Positions 42,184-47,804 of a DNA stretch of 47,804 bases are shown here, piece by piece (position 1 is the first letter of the stretch; the number at the start of each line of letters is the position of its first letter). The DNA comes from a virus. The DNA lies in IMG/VR virus record IMGVR_UViG_3300018084_000006, positions 1 through 47,804 of that record; one strand, written 5' to 3'. Under the pieces are notes generated by a model. The model made no database searches. It was given only the letters and a program-made list of their open reading frames with translations, and had not been told where the DNA came from. Position numbers and translations under genes: made by a program.

Positions 42184-43745
42184 GCCTTCTTTCCCTTTGT
42201 TACGAGAATCATGGCAAGTTCACTCATGAGAGAGTTCTCACTCCATTGAATCTCTTTATTATCTAGTGCTCCTGCTACAATTGCTCGCTTCTGTTCAACA
42301 AGTTCAGTAAAGAACTCATCAATTGTTTCTGAGCAGAGAGTGTAATTAACATTAACTGCATTCTTTTGACCGTATCGATGGAATCTAGACTCAGCTTGCT
42401 CTTCATTTGCAGGATTCCATTGACGTTCCATCATAACTGCATCACTACAGAACTGAAGATTTAAACCTTCACCTGCTGCAAGAGTGGATGCAATTAGAAT
42501 ACGGCTTGCGTTATCATCCTTGAATTTCATTGTCAACTTATGACGATCATCCGAGGACAATGAACCTTTCATCAGTAATGGCTTAATCTTAGTTAACTCA
42601 ATAATCTCAGCATTCAACAGCTCCATCACGTCTTGATGGTGCGTGAAGATTGTTATCTTGCGGTCAGTGCTTTCGATAAACTCTTGAACAAACTCGGCAA
42701 CGGCTGGGACCTTACTAAGACCAGTAATATGACGCATCTTTGTCATAATTACTATCTTAGCCGCTCCGCGTTCGCTCTCAGTTATATCATCAGCGTAGAG
42801 GATATCATCAAGCTCTTTAAGGAGCTCAATGTATATCTTCTTGACCTTGCCATCTAGCTCTACGTGACTAAACCGTCTAGAAAACTCTGGCAAATCCTTT
42901 AGAACCTCATCCTTCGTTCTACGAATGATAAAGTCTTTCGTATCATCGTTGAACTTTTGAGGATTCTTGAGCCCCCCTACTTTACCTCCCCAACCGTTAT
43001 CGTAATGGTCACAATAACTGTCGAGAAATTTAGCATAATGTGGAAATTGTCTTGGCCGCACCAGATTCAATACAGTAAAGTATTCACCTGCATGATTCTT
43101 GATTGGCGTTCCTGACATGGGAATAATGTGTGGAACATCCTTGCACAGCTTCTGGACGGCTTTGGCTCTGTCTGAGAGATGATTCTTGATTCGCTGGCAT
43201 TCATCCAAGATGACTGTTTTAATGTCATCCTTGACAAATCGAAACATCTCTTCATTTTTTGCCATGTCATATGTTACAATGTAGATGTTGAATCCCGGAG
43301 CACAGAATTCCTTACCACTAGATATTACTTGGGTGAGGAATCCTTTTTGACCTAACCAACGGTCAATCTCCCAGAACCATTGTAACTTGACTGTTGAGGG
43401 TGGGATAATGATTGCAGGTAGTAATTCTGCTTGATGTAGTTTTAGCAATGCAAGGGCTTGAACTGTCTTACCTAATCCTTGCATGTCTGCGAGAATGGCC
43501 CGTGCGTTTGCGGCTTCCATTCTCTTTACACCATCAATTTGGAATGGCATTAATGTCTTACCATCCTTAGAAACAATTGAGGTGTATAAATCATCAGCAG
43601 AACCAAGTTGACCTTCGGTAACTAAGTGTCCACATTCCAATGTTACTAGGAATGTTGAACCTAGCTTAACTCTAGTCAACTCAACTGCAATCTTACCACA
43701 ACCTTTTGCTGGGCAAGTTTGCTTGATGATTGTCGATAGTGCCAT
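42171..43745 (-). CDS. SNF2-family helicase/translocase
   Basis: The protein has 524 residues. Motif I is GLGKT at 90-94, motif II is DECQ at 182-185, and motif VI lies in ESRFHRYGQ (about 455-465). These give a Swi2/Snf2 type superfamily 2 ATPase that moves on duplex DNA. An N-terminal part with C11, C16, C38 and H40 may bind zinc. In phages such enzymes are linked to replication or recombination. The start has GGAG 14 bases upstream; a switch-like RNA structure (43770-43914) lies 25 bases before the ATG. Confidence 0.88.
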   Translation of the reverse strand: MALSTIIKQTCPAKGCGKIAVELTRVKLGSTFLVTLECGHLVTEGQLGSADDLYTSIVSKDGKTLMPFQIDGVKRMEAANARAILADMQGLGKTVQALALLKLHQAELLPAIIIPPSTVKLQWFWEIDRWLGQKGFLTQVISSGKEFCAPGFNIYIVTYDMAKNEEMFRFVKDDIKTVILDECQRIKNHLSDRAKAVQKLCKDVPHIIPMSGTPIKNHAGEYFTVLNLVRPRQFPHYAKFLDSYCDHYDNGWGGKVGGLKNPQKFNDDTKDFIIRRTKDEVLKDLPEFSRRFSHVELDGKVKKIYIELLKELDDILYADDITESERGAAKIVIMTKMRHITGLSKVPAVAEFVQEFIESTDRKITIFTHHQDVMELLNAEIIELTKIKPLLMKGSLSSDDRHKLTMKFKDDNASRILIASTLAAGEGLNLQFCSDAVMMERQWNPANEEQAESRFHRYGQKNAVNVNYTLCSETIDEFFTELVEQKRAIVAGALDNKEIQWSENSLMSELAMILVTKGKKAWKL

Positions 43746-43769
43746 GTTTTTCTTTTGTTCTCCATTCTC

Positions 43770-43914
43770 TTACTACGCCGATGGAAGGATTAAAGGCTCT
43801 AGTTGCAGGGCCAACTAAATTGACAGGCCATGTGTGCACATTCTGGTGTAGTGCAACTAGCTCTTAAAGGTATCCAGCATTAACCTACCTTTAATCCCTC
43901 CATCCGAGTAGTAA
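43770..43914 (-). promoter_or_regulatory. Long inverted repeat with alternative pairing, helicase leader
   Basis: Two 27-base arms, 43770-43796 and 43888-43914, are inverted copies with 24 of 27 matches. A nested 9-bp stem follows: CTAGTTGCA (43799-43807) with TGCAACTAG (43852-43860). TTAAAGGT (43864-43871) can pair with ACCTTTAA (43887-43894), which competes with the outer stem for the same bases. This makes two exclusive folds possible. It lies in the leader of the helicase gene. The centre holds ATGTG/CACAT and two GGCC copies. Confidence 0.6.
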
Positions 43915-43993
43915 AAGAACTTGGGGCCGCCGTTTTCTTTTGGATATCACTATTGAAGTTATCGCAGGATATCTAGTAAACATTGGCCCCAAG
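43908..43993 (-). terminator. Hairpin with T-rich tail, possible attenuator
   Basis: CTTGGGGCC (43920-43928) and GGCCCCAAG (43985-43993) form a perfect 9-bp stem around a 56-base loop, in which two GATATC copies (43943-43948 and 43968-43973) can pair. Read leftward the stem is followed by TTCTTTTACT. This may end or slow transcription from the SpoVG-like gene upstream, before the helicase leader. The loop is large for a simple terminator. Confidence 0.45.
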
Positions 43994-43997
43994 ATGA

Positions 43998-44342
43998 TTA
44001 AACGCTCGGAACTATCTCAACCTTTGCAACATCAGCTCTTGCAAGCCTTGGCGTATTGAATACTGGACCTTCAAACTCATCCAGTATCAATTGCTGCAAG
44101 TCATCCAACAGTGCAGGGTCAGAGGGACGAAGAAAGAAATAAGGACGTTCCTTTTCTCCTTCTCGTTTGCCTCCGGCCGTTGTAGCAGGAAATAGAACGA
44201 ATAGACCGCCCTTTGCTGGGTCGTCGCAGATTGTGAATCCTACCAAATGGAATCCTTTGAGAACTCCATCAGTGAATTCGACTGCGGCTTTGCCTACTCG
44301 ATTGCCCTGCTTTAACAGGAACTTCTCAACCTTGATTTTCAT
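43998..44342 (-). CDS. SpoVG-like hypothetical protein
   Basis: The protein has 114 residues. The middle (KGFHLVGFTICDDPAKGGLFVLFPATTAGGK, read as three strands) and the following P-x-x-FLRPSDP turn then LQQLILDEFE helix have the order of SpoVG: strand, strand, GLF-V-x-P loop, helix with E-F-E. SpoVG binds DNA or RNA as a regulator. GGAGAG lies upstream of the ATG. The call is moderate and rests on layout. Confidence 0.55.
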   Translation of the reverse strand: MKIKVEKFLLKQGNRVGKAAVEFTDGVLKGFHLVGFTICDDPAKGGLFVLFPATTAGGKREGEKERPYFFLRPSDPALLDDLQQLILDEFEGPVFNTPRLARADVAKVEIVPSV

Positions 44343-44357
44343 TTTGCTCTCACTCTC

Positions 44358-45053
44358 CTACGTGAACTTGAGTTTGGATAAATCCAATGGCTTAGTGTCC
44401 ATTGGTGCTATTACAATGGGCTGGATTTGGGGAACAGCCGTCCCTTCCTTACGAGCTTCCTTATTCGCTTCTCTCTGCTCGTCGCTAATTATTCCTGTAT
44501 TAGCAACGTTTGGTTGTGGCCTATCCTTTCTGGCTTGAGAAACCATCTTAGCTATCATTTGGTTAATCTCGTTGTCGGACAAACCAAGCTCGGCTAATTT
44601 GTCTCTCATCTTGTCTAGCTTACTGATTCTAGAACCACGCTGCTTGACTTTGTTGATAGAGTCAGTAACGGTAACATCTGGACCTGTAGGAGCAATTTGC
44701 CATTCTCCCTTAGAGCCAGACTTAGCCTTTCTATTACGACGCTCTTCGCCAGCAGCAATGATTCTTGCTTTAGCTTCTCTCGCAATCATCTCAAGCTCTT
44801 GGATATGCTCCTCAAGCTCTGCATCATTGAGATTAATAACTAAAGCTGCTTCTTCGTTGAAGAACTTCTGATGCAGTTCCTCGTTAGGTGTCATAAGTAG
44901 CTTATTCACTCTCCCTTCTGCCGTCCAATACAGTGAACTATCGTATGTTGACGGCGTGATTTGATAGTGCTCAATAGACTGAAGCGTTCTATCTGAGGCA
45001 CAATGGCTGTTAAGAGACGCATTCGTTGTGCCGCAGATACAAAGCCAAGCCAT
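44358..45053 (-). CDS. Hypothetical protein with helical core
   Basis: The protein has 231 residues from an ATG that overlaps the upstream TAA (TAATG). The first 40 residues hold CICG and another Cys, as in a weak zinc site; residues about 70-100 are an acidic helix (NDAELEEHIQELEMIAREA), and the rest is charged with a Pro-rich tail. A shorter start at 44894 is possible but has no ribosome-binding site. No family recognised. Confidence 0.5.
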   Translation of the reverse strand: MAWLCICGTTNASLNSHCASDRTLQSIEHYQITPSTYDSSLYWTAEGRVNKLLMTPNEELHQKFFNEEAALVINLNDAELEEHIQELEMIAREAKARIIAAGEERRNRKAKSGSKGEWQIAPTGPDVTVTDSINKVKQRGSRISKLDKMRDKLAELGLSDNEINQMIAKMVSQARKDRPQPNVANTGIISDEQREANKEARKEGTAVPQIQPIVIAPMDTKPLDLSKLKFT

Positions 45054-45298
45054 TACTTAAGATTGAAGCGTTCTATCTCTTCTGGTGTAGCATTGATGAG
45101 TATAGCAAACTCTGCCCTTGTTGAGCCGTTGTATATTCTACATTGGCAGGCAAACTTAGCTCTTGTGCCACATGTAGGACATTTCTGGTATGTATCCTCA
45201 CCGCAGATATGTTCACCATTCTCTGAGTGAGACTGAGCAATATGTTTGCAATCCTTACACCTTGGCCAAAGATTGCCTATTTCATTTGGGCTTCTCAT
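45053..45298 (-). CDS. Zinc-binding hypothetical protein
   Basis: The protein has 81 residues with CKDCKH near 14-19, CPTCG near 40-44 and CQC near 51-53, plus a further Cys near 32. This is a probable zinc fold. It is the second gene of the early leftward operon and overlaps the first (ATGA). A regulatory role is possible. Confidence 0.6.
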   Translation of the reverse strand: MRSPNEIGNLWPRCKDCKHIAQSHSENGEHICGEDTYQKCPTCGTRAKFACQCRIYNGSTRAEFAILINATPEEIERFNLK

Positions 45299-45456
45299 TT
45301 TCCCTCAGTTTCTTTAATCTCGTAAGTTACATCCTTAACGAGTGTAAGCTCAGAATCATACTCGTTGTAGAATGTATCTTTGATTTGCTCTGCTAGTTCT
45401 TCGATATCCTCTTCGAAGTCGTCCTTGAGGATAATTCTCATCTCAATGTATTTCAT
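45295..45456 (-). CDS. First gene of the early operon, small acidic protein
   Basis: This short gene encodes 53 residues (MKYIEMRIILKDDFEEDIEE at the start). It has the best ribosome-binding site on this strand: AGGAGG, 8 bases before ATG 45456. It lies first after the early promoter, about 345 bases downstream. The protein is acidic with a strand-helix-strand shape. A DNA-mimic or regulator role is conceivable, but there is no direct sign. Confidence 0.65.
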   Translation of the reverse strand: MKYIEMRIILKDDFEEDIEELAEQIKDTFYNEYDSELTLVKDVTYEIKETEGK

Positions 45457-45479
45457 TTAGTATTCCTCCTTTGCACCTC

Positions 45480-45547
45480 AATGAGTGACTCGCCAGCCGT
45501 AGTTCCTCTACCTGTTTAAGCCAGCAGACACTAACGAGCCACTCATT
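45480..45547 (-). promoter_or_regulatory. Leader hairpin just upstream of first early gene
   Basis: AATGAGTGACTCG (45480-45492) and CGAGCCACTCATT (45535-45547) pair over 13 bases with one mismatch that is a G-U in one RNA sense. The loop is 42 bases and includes CCAGC and GCTGG parts. Two more hairpins lie upstream in the leader: GGCTGTT/AACAGCC (45556-45586) and AGCTTCT/AGAAGCT (45610-45650). Together they make the 345-base leader strongly structured. It ends about 10 bases before the AGGAGG of gene 45295-45456. Confidence 0.5.
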
Positions 45548-45732
45548 CAAATGCAGGCTGTTTTTCAGTCTCTATACAGAACAGCCAAACTGTAAGCCAA
45601 TTAAATTTTAGCTTCTACCATCTACACTGGCAATTGATGGGTAAGAAGCTTTTATTTACTCCATGATGCACCTCCATAAGATACTAAAATGGAATGCAAA
45701 CGAAATGATTTGTCATCTAAAGTGGACAGAGG

Positions 45733-46133
45733 TGTCGGTTGTCCTCGTGAGCGGTCGGTGGACATCGGATGACATCGGAACGTTTGGGAACGGTCGGAAC
45801 TGAGCTAAGTATAACACAGTTCGAGACTTGTGTCAATCCCCCCGATGGGCCTCTCTCTCCCCAACTAGTGTATGTCGGTCTGGCAATTTCTCTTCTATCT
45901 GTATACTATTATATATATAAAAAAATATATAGATAATAATAAGAGATAGGTAAAGAGAGTGTCAGAGAGGGAGAGCGACGTCGAGGTTAGGGGGAGAGGG
46001 GGGATAAACCCCGCCAAACTCGCTAAACCCCTGTAAACGCAGGCAGTTACGCCCTGCTCGTCGCGTGAAAAGGCGTGCTGAAACGTTCCGACGTCTCACG
46101 ACATCTCACGACAGCTTACGACAACGACCGACA
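45733..46133. other. Origin-like region: two inverted 10-bp repeat arrays around an AT tract
   Basis: Left array (45733-45784): TCG at 45735, 45745, 45755, 45765 and 45775, and looser units to 45800. Right array (46081-46133), inverted: CGA at 46089, 46099, 46109, 46119 and 46129. Each array is five 10-base units that begin TGTCGGT and end TCGGAACG-TTT; the two arrays match at about 39 of 53 positions by hand. Between them is an AT-rich tract (about 45901-45950) and a G-rich strand near 45983-46002. Phased repeats beside an AT tract are usual for iteron origins; partition sites are an alternative. No long open frame lies here. Confidence 0.65.
45808..45836 (-). promoter_or_regulatory. Early leftward sigma70 promoter
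   Basis: Read leftward, the -35 box TTGACA (45831-45836) is a perfect match, the spacer is 17 bases and the -10 box is TATACT (45808-45813), five of six. Transcription should start near 45801 and cross the left repeat array (45733-45784), then the leader, then the early operon. A host sigma70 enzyme should be able to use it. Confidence 0.85.
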
Positions 46134-46159
46134 GCTATGACCTAATTAGGTGACAGCTA
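46131..46159. promoter_or_regulatory. 12-bp palindrome flanked by direct repeats
   Basis: ACCTAATTAGGT (46140-46151) is a perfect 12-bp palindrome. It is flanked by ACAGCTAT at 46131-46138 and again at 46153-46160. It adjoins the outer edge of the right repeat array. A palindrome of this kind may be an operator for a dimeric regulator. Confidence 0.55.
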
Positions 46160-46198
46160 TCTATCTATTTAGTTGCTTTAGAAAGATTTGAGAGGGGA

Positions 46199-46250
46199 AG
46201 GAAAGAAGAATGGCAGGGAGAATATCTTTATGATAAAAACTCCCTGCCAT
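46199..46250 (-). terminator. Terminator after gene 46309-46749
   Basis: ATGGCAGGGAG (46210-46220) and CTCCCTGCCAT (46240-46250) form an 11-bp stem. Read leftward a TTCTTCTTTCC run follows. It would stop transcription from the upstream gene before it enters the origin-like region. The sequence between the gene and this hairpin holds further palindromes (CGCTAG/CTAGCG near 46274-46290). Confidence 0.65.
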
Positions 46251-46308
46251 CTTCAGCTTACTCCGAAAGAGACGCTAGTATATCTAGCGAGCGAACGAAG
46301 TGAGCGAG

Positions 46309-46749
46309 CTATTCGCCAAACTTCGCAGTGAAGCCAGGACGAATGATGTTGACTGCATCTTCCAAGGAAATACCCAAACCCTTGGAATAGTTCCGAACGG
46401 CAGTCCTGAACGTGAGCTGAACATCAGCAGCCCACGAAGCAACAACGAACTCCGCAAGCGGGTCAGAAGCTGCCTCATAGTTCGCAGCATTCAAGCCACG
46501 AATGAGGTAGTCAGTCAGTTCCGATTCCTTGCTTGTGACAACTGACATGAACTGTTCGACACTCTTGGGAAGCGTATCGGGAAGTGAATCGTCGAATGCT
46601 TCGTAAGTGATGACCTGTGGATTCTTTCCACGAGTAGCACCTACCTTTTGACGTGTTCCAACTCCCGAACGTCCCTTGTTGACTACTTCAGCATTGGCTT
46701 CTGCCTTTTCGCGTGCTGTCTCGACTGCCGTCTTCTGCTCTTCAGACAT
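46309..46749 (-). CDS. Hypothetical protein with own promoter beside the origin-like region
   Basis: The protein has 146 residues. The N-terminal 45 are charged and basic (RSGVGTRQKVGATRGK), probably disordered; the rest is helical (SVEQFMSVVTSKESELTDYL and DPLAEFVVASWAADVQLTF). It is transcribed on its own, with a consensus -10 promoter and a terminator. A small basic-tailed helical protein beside phased repeats could be the factor that binds them, but no DNA-binding motif is firm. Codon choice here is more GC-rich than in the early operon. Confidence 0.65.
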   Translation of the reverse strand: MSEEQKTAVETAREKAEANAEVVNKGRSGVGTRQKVGATRGKNPQVITYEAFDDSLPDTLPKSVEQFMSVVTSKESELTDYLIRGLNAANYEAASDPLAEFVVASWAADVQLTFRTAVRNYSKGLGISLEDAVNIIRPGFTAKFGE

Positions 46750-46802
46750 TTTCGTAACTCCCGAGATTAGTGGGGATGATTCCCCGTCCGCCTTGTGACT
46801 CC

Positions 46803-46831
46803 ATTATACCACGAAGCGAAACGAAACGCAA
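46803..46831 (-). promoter_or_regulatory. Sigma70 promoter for gene 46309-46749
   Basis: Read leftward, -10 is TATAAT (46803-46808), a perfect match; the spacer is 17 bases; -35 is TTGCGT (46826-46831), three to four of six. Start is expected near 46796. The leader to ATG 46749 holds a GGGGA/TCCCC hairpin. Repeats of CGAAACG-type units surround the -35. Confidence 0.8.
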
Positions 46832-46998
46832 GCGAAAACGTGGGTAAGTCAACCGATGTTGCAGCCCTTTTTATCAGCCATTGTTAGCGCCGTCTCACCA
46901 GAATGAGAAAGGTTTATGTTCACCTCTAATTGACGAAGCCACGATTGTCCAATGCTAGAATGGAATGCACTCAGCGCTTACTCTGAGCCATCCTAGAC

Positions 46999-47163
46999 TT
47001 ACTTGGGCAATTTGTATCTCAGTGGAGACAGAACCAATCGAGGAAGGCTTACGAATGATGCCTGCTCTAGGTCATGTCTCCGTTTTTCTCTGTTGACTCG
47101 CCTACAGTTCACCGTTATTTTGGTGTTGAAGATGCGAGCCCACTTTGTTACTCTTGGACTCAT
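46999..47163 (-). CDS. Hypothetical short basic protein
   Basis: This short gene encodes 54 residues beginning MSPRVTKWARIFNTKITVNC and very rich in Arg and Lys (RRVNREKRRHD). GAGG lies about 9 bases before the ATG. It may be real, as phages often have short basic proteins, but it lies in an otherwise gene-poor stretch (46750-47290) and lacks overlap with neighbours. The rest of that stretch holds only the promoter and small hairpins. Confidence 0.4.
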   Translation of the reverse strand: MSPRVTKWARIFNTKITVNCRRVNREKRRHDLEQASFVSLPRLVLSPLRYKLPK

Positions 47164-47204
47164 ATGTGAACCTCTTCAAATCCTTCTAAAGAAACTAAAT
47201 AGAA

Positions 47205-47242
47205 ACCTGCTTCACAAACTGCTATCAATCTGCGAAGCAGGT
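47205..47242 (-). terminator. Probable leftward terminator
   Basis: ACCTGCTTC (47205-47213) and GAAGCAGGT (47234-47242) form a 9-bp stem with a 20-base loop. Read leftward, TTTCTATTTAGTTTC follows. It is 49 bases past the stop of gene 47291-47443 and probably ends that unit. Confidence 0.6.
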
Positions 47243-47290
47243 CCCCAAATCTTCACAGGCTAGAGCACTAGATACGCAGGGCTGGAATGG

Positions 47291-47443
47291 TTAGAAGAAT
47301 GGAGCGTCGTAGATATGCCAATTAGGAACTTTCCAATCATCAGCATATTGAACTGCATCAACATGGGTTTGAAATACTCCAACGATGTATTTATCCCCCA
47401 TTCGATTGATGCCCATAAGAATGTGAACAGTTTTGCTGCTCAT
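47291..47443 (-). CDS. Hypothetical short protein
   Basis: This short gene encodes 50 residues (MSSKTVHILMGINRMGDKY at the start, then FQTHVDAVQYADDWKVPNW). It overlaps the upstream stop (ATGA), so translation is probably coupled. The strand-helix-strand shape with a final aromatic patch (WHIYDAPFF) is a small domain type seen in phages. Function unknown. Confidence 0.6.
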   Translation of the reverse strand: MSSKTVHILMGINRMGDKYIVGVFQTHVDAVQYADDWKVPNWHIYDAPFF

Positions 47444-47649
47444 TTGTTCCACGGAGCTTGATTAGCTTTGTGAGCGTCAAGCCTTTCCCGTGCCTCAACT
47501 TGTTTGCCCTTGATTGCAGTGAGTAGGATATCCATCGCAGTAAAGATATCCATTCCGCACTTCTGAAGAACAGTGAGAGCCTTTTCTAATTGCTTTCGTT
47601 CACTGGCTCTCAGGTTCACCAGAATAACTAATTGCTCGCTTGGTGACAT
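47440..47649 (-). CDS. Hypothetical helical protein
   Basis: The start is set at ATG 47649 (69 residues). A longer TTG form to 47730 (96 residues) is open but has no clear site. The protein is helical (LRASERKQLEKALTVLQKCG, then MDIFTAMDILLTAIKG). It is the last gene in the window. Function unknown. Confidence 0.55.
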   Translation of the reverse strand: MSPSEQLVILVNLRASERKQLEKALTVLQKCGMDIFTAMDILLTAIKGKQVEARERLDAHKANQAPWNK

Positions 47650-47804
47650 GAGAATCTCGTTTCTGCCCTGCCTATCTAATGCTCTAACCCGCGAAGGTGG
47701 AGAGCAAAAGATGGCATGTTTAAGACTCAACCTAGACTTGTAAGGTCCAAGTTAAGAATATGTGCTCACAAGGATGTCCTAGTATTAATGCTGGACACTG
47801 CGCA

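Noticed and set aside
44167-44871. Plus-strand frames of 99-123 residues
   Set aside because: They lie opposite coupled leftward genes and have no ribosome-binding site or recognisable domain.
46284-46545. Open frames on both strands inside gene 46309-46749
   Set aside because: The single leftward gene with promoter and ribosome-binding context explains this stretch.
47024-47090. GGAGACA/TGTCTCC with GTTTTT on the + strand
   Set aside because: The loop is 44 bases and no + gene precedes it; too weak to call a terminator.
47003-47263. 86-residue + strand open frame
   Set aside because: No ribosome-binding site, odd composition, and it crosses hairpins and the leftward short gene at 46999-47163; likely chance.
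1-47804. CRISPR array, insertion sequence, integrase or attachment site
   Set aside because: I saw no regularly spaced repeats with spacers, no transposase or integrase motif, and no long direct repeat pair.

Overview
The window looks like most or all of a tailed bacteriophage genome. It is AT-rich by eye and densely packed, with many ATGA, GTGA and TTGA stop/start overlaps. There are two long convergent blocks. Positions 43-25729 read rightward (lysis, packaging, capsid, tail, fibres, internal virion proteins). Positions 25719-45456 read leftward (replication, recombination, small accessory proteins). A gene-poor control region lies at about 45.46-46.3 kb, followed by a few more leftward genes. 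I see no tape measure, sheath or baseplate genes. A gp4-like adaptor and a nozzle/stabiliser-like protein are present, so a short-tailed (podovirus-like) particle is the best guess. A lipoprotein of o-spanin type and a single-domain muramidase suggest a Gram-negative host. No integrase or repressor is recognisable.

Left block: small unknown genes and a probable lysis cassette (holin-like membrane proteins, lipoprotein, DUF3380-type muramidase) precede TerL, portal (with an inserted zinc ribbon), a very acidic scaffold-like protein and the major capsid protein. Next come connector and nozzle proteins, a virion protein with a 12-cysteine insert, a series of fibre-like proteins including two collagen-like ones, and three internal or structural proteins ending with a 1075-residue protein. 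A strong rightward terminator sits inside the first leftward gene at 25.8 kb.

Right block, read from its promoter near 45.8 kb: Zn-binding and regulatory small proteins, a SpoVG-like protein, a SNF2-family helicase preceded by a switch-like RNA structure, a papain-like fold candidate, a Cas4/RecB-like nuclease, a Sak4-like ATPase, an SSB-like protein, tRNA-Leu(UAA) beside another large hairpin, a uracil-DNA-glycosylase/PolA fusion, a DUF3987-like ATPase, a cold-shock protein, a 684-residue multidomain protein and an Acb2-like candidate anti-CBASS protein.

The most striking non-coding feature is at 45.73-46.13 kb. Two inverted copies of an array of 10-bp repeats, each with TCG at exact 10-base intervals, flank an AT-rich tract. 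A consensus-like sigma70 promoter (TTGACA, 17 bp, TATACT) fires leftward across one array, and a 12-bp palindrome flanks the other. I read this as a combined replication origin (or partition-like site) and early control region. Several long-stem, large-loop hairpins elsewhere (13.5, 36.4, 43.8, 43.95 and 45.5 kb) suggest that structured RNA is used repeatedly in this phage. All family calls come from reading motifs; no database search was possible.
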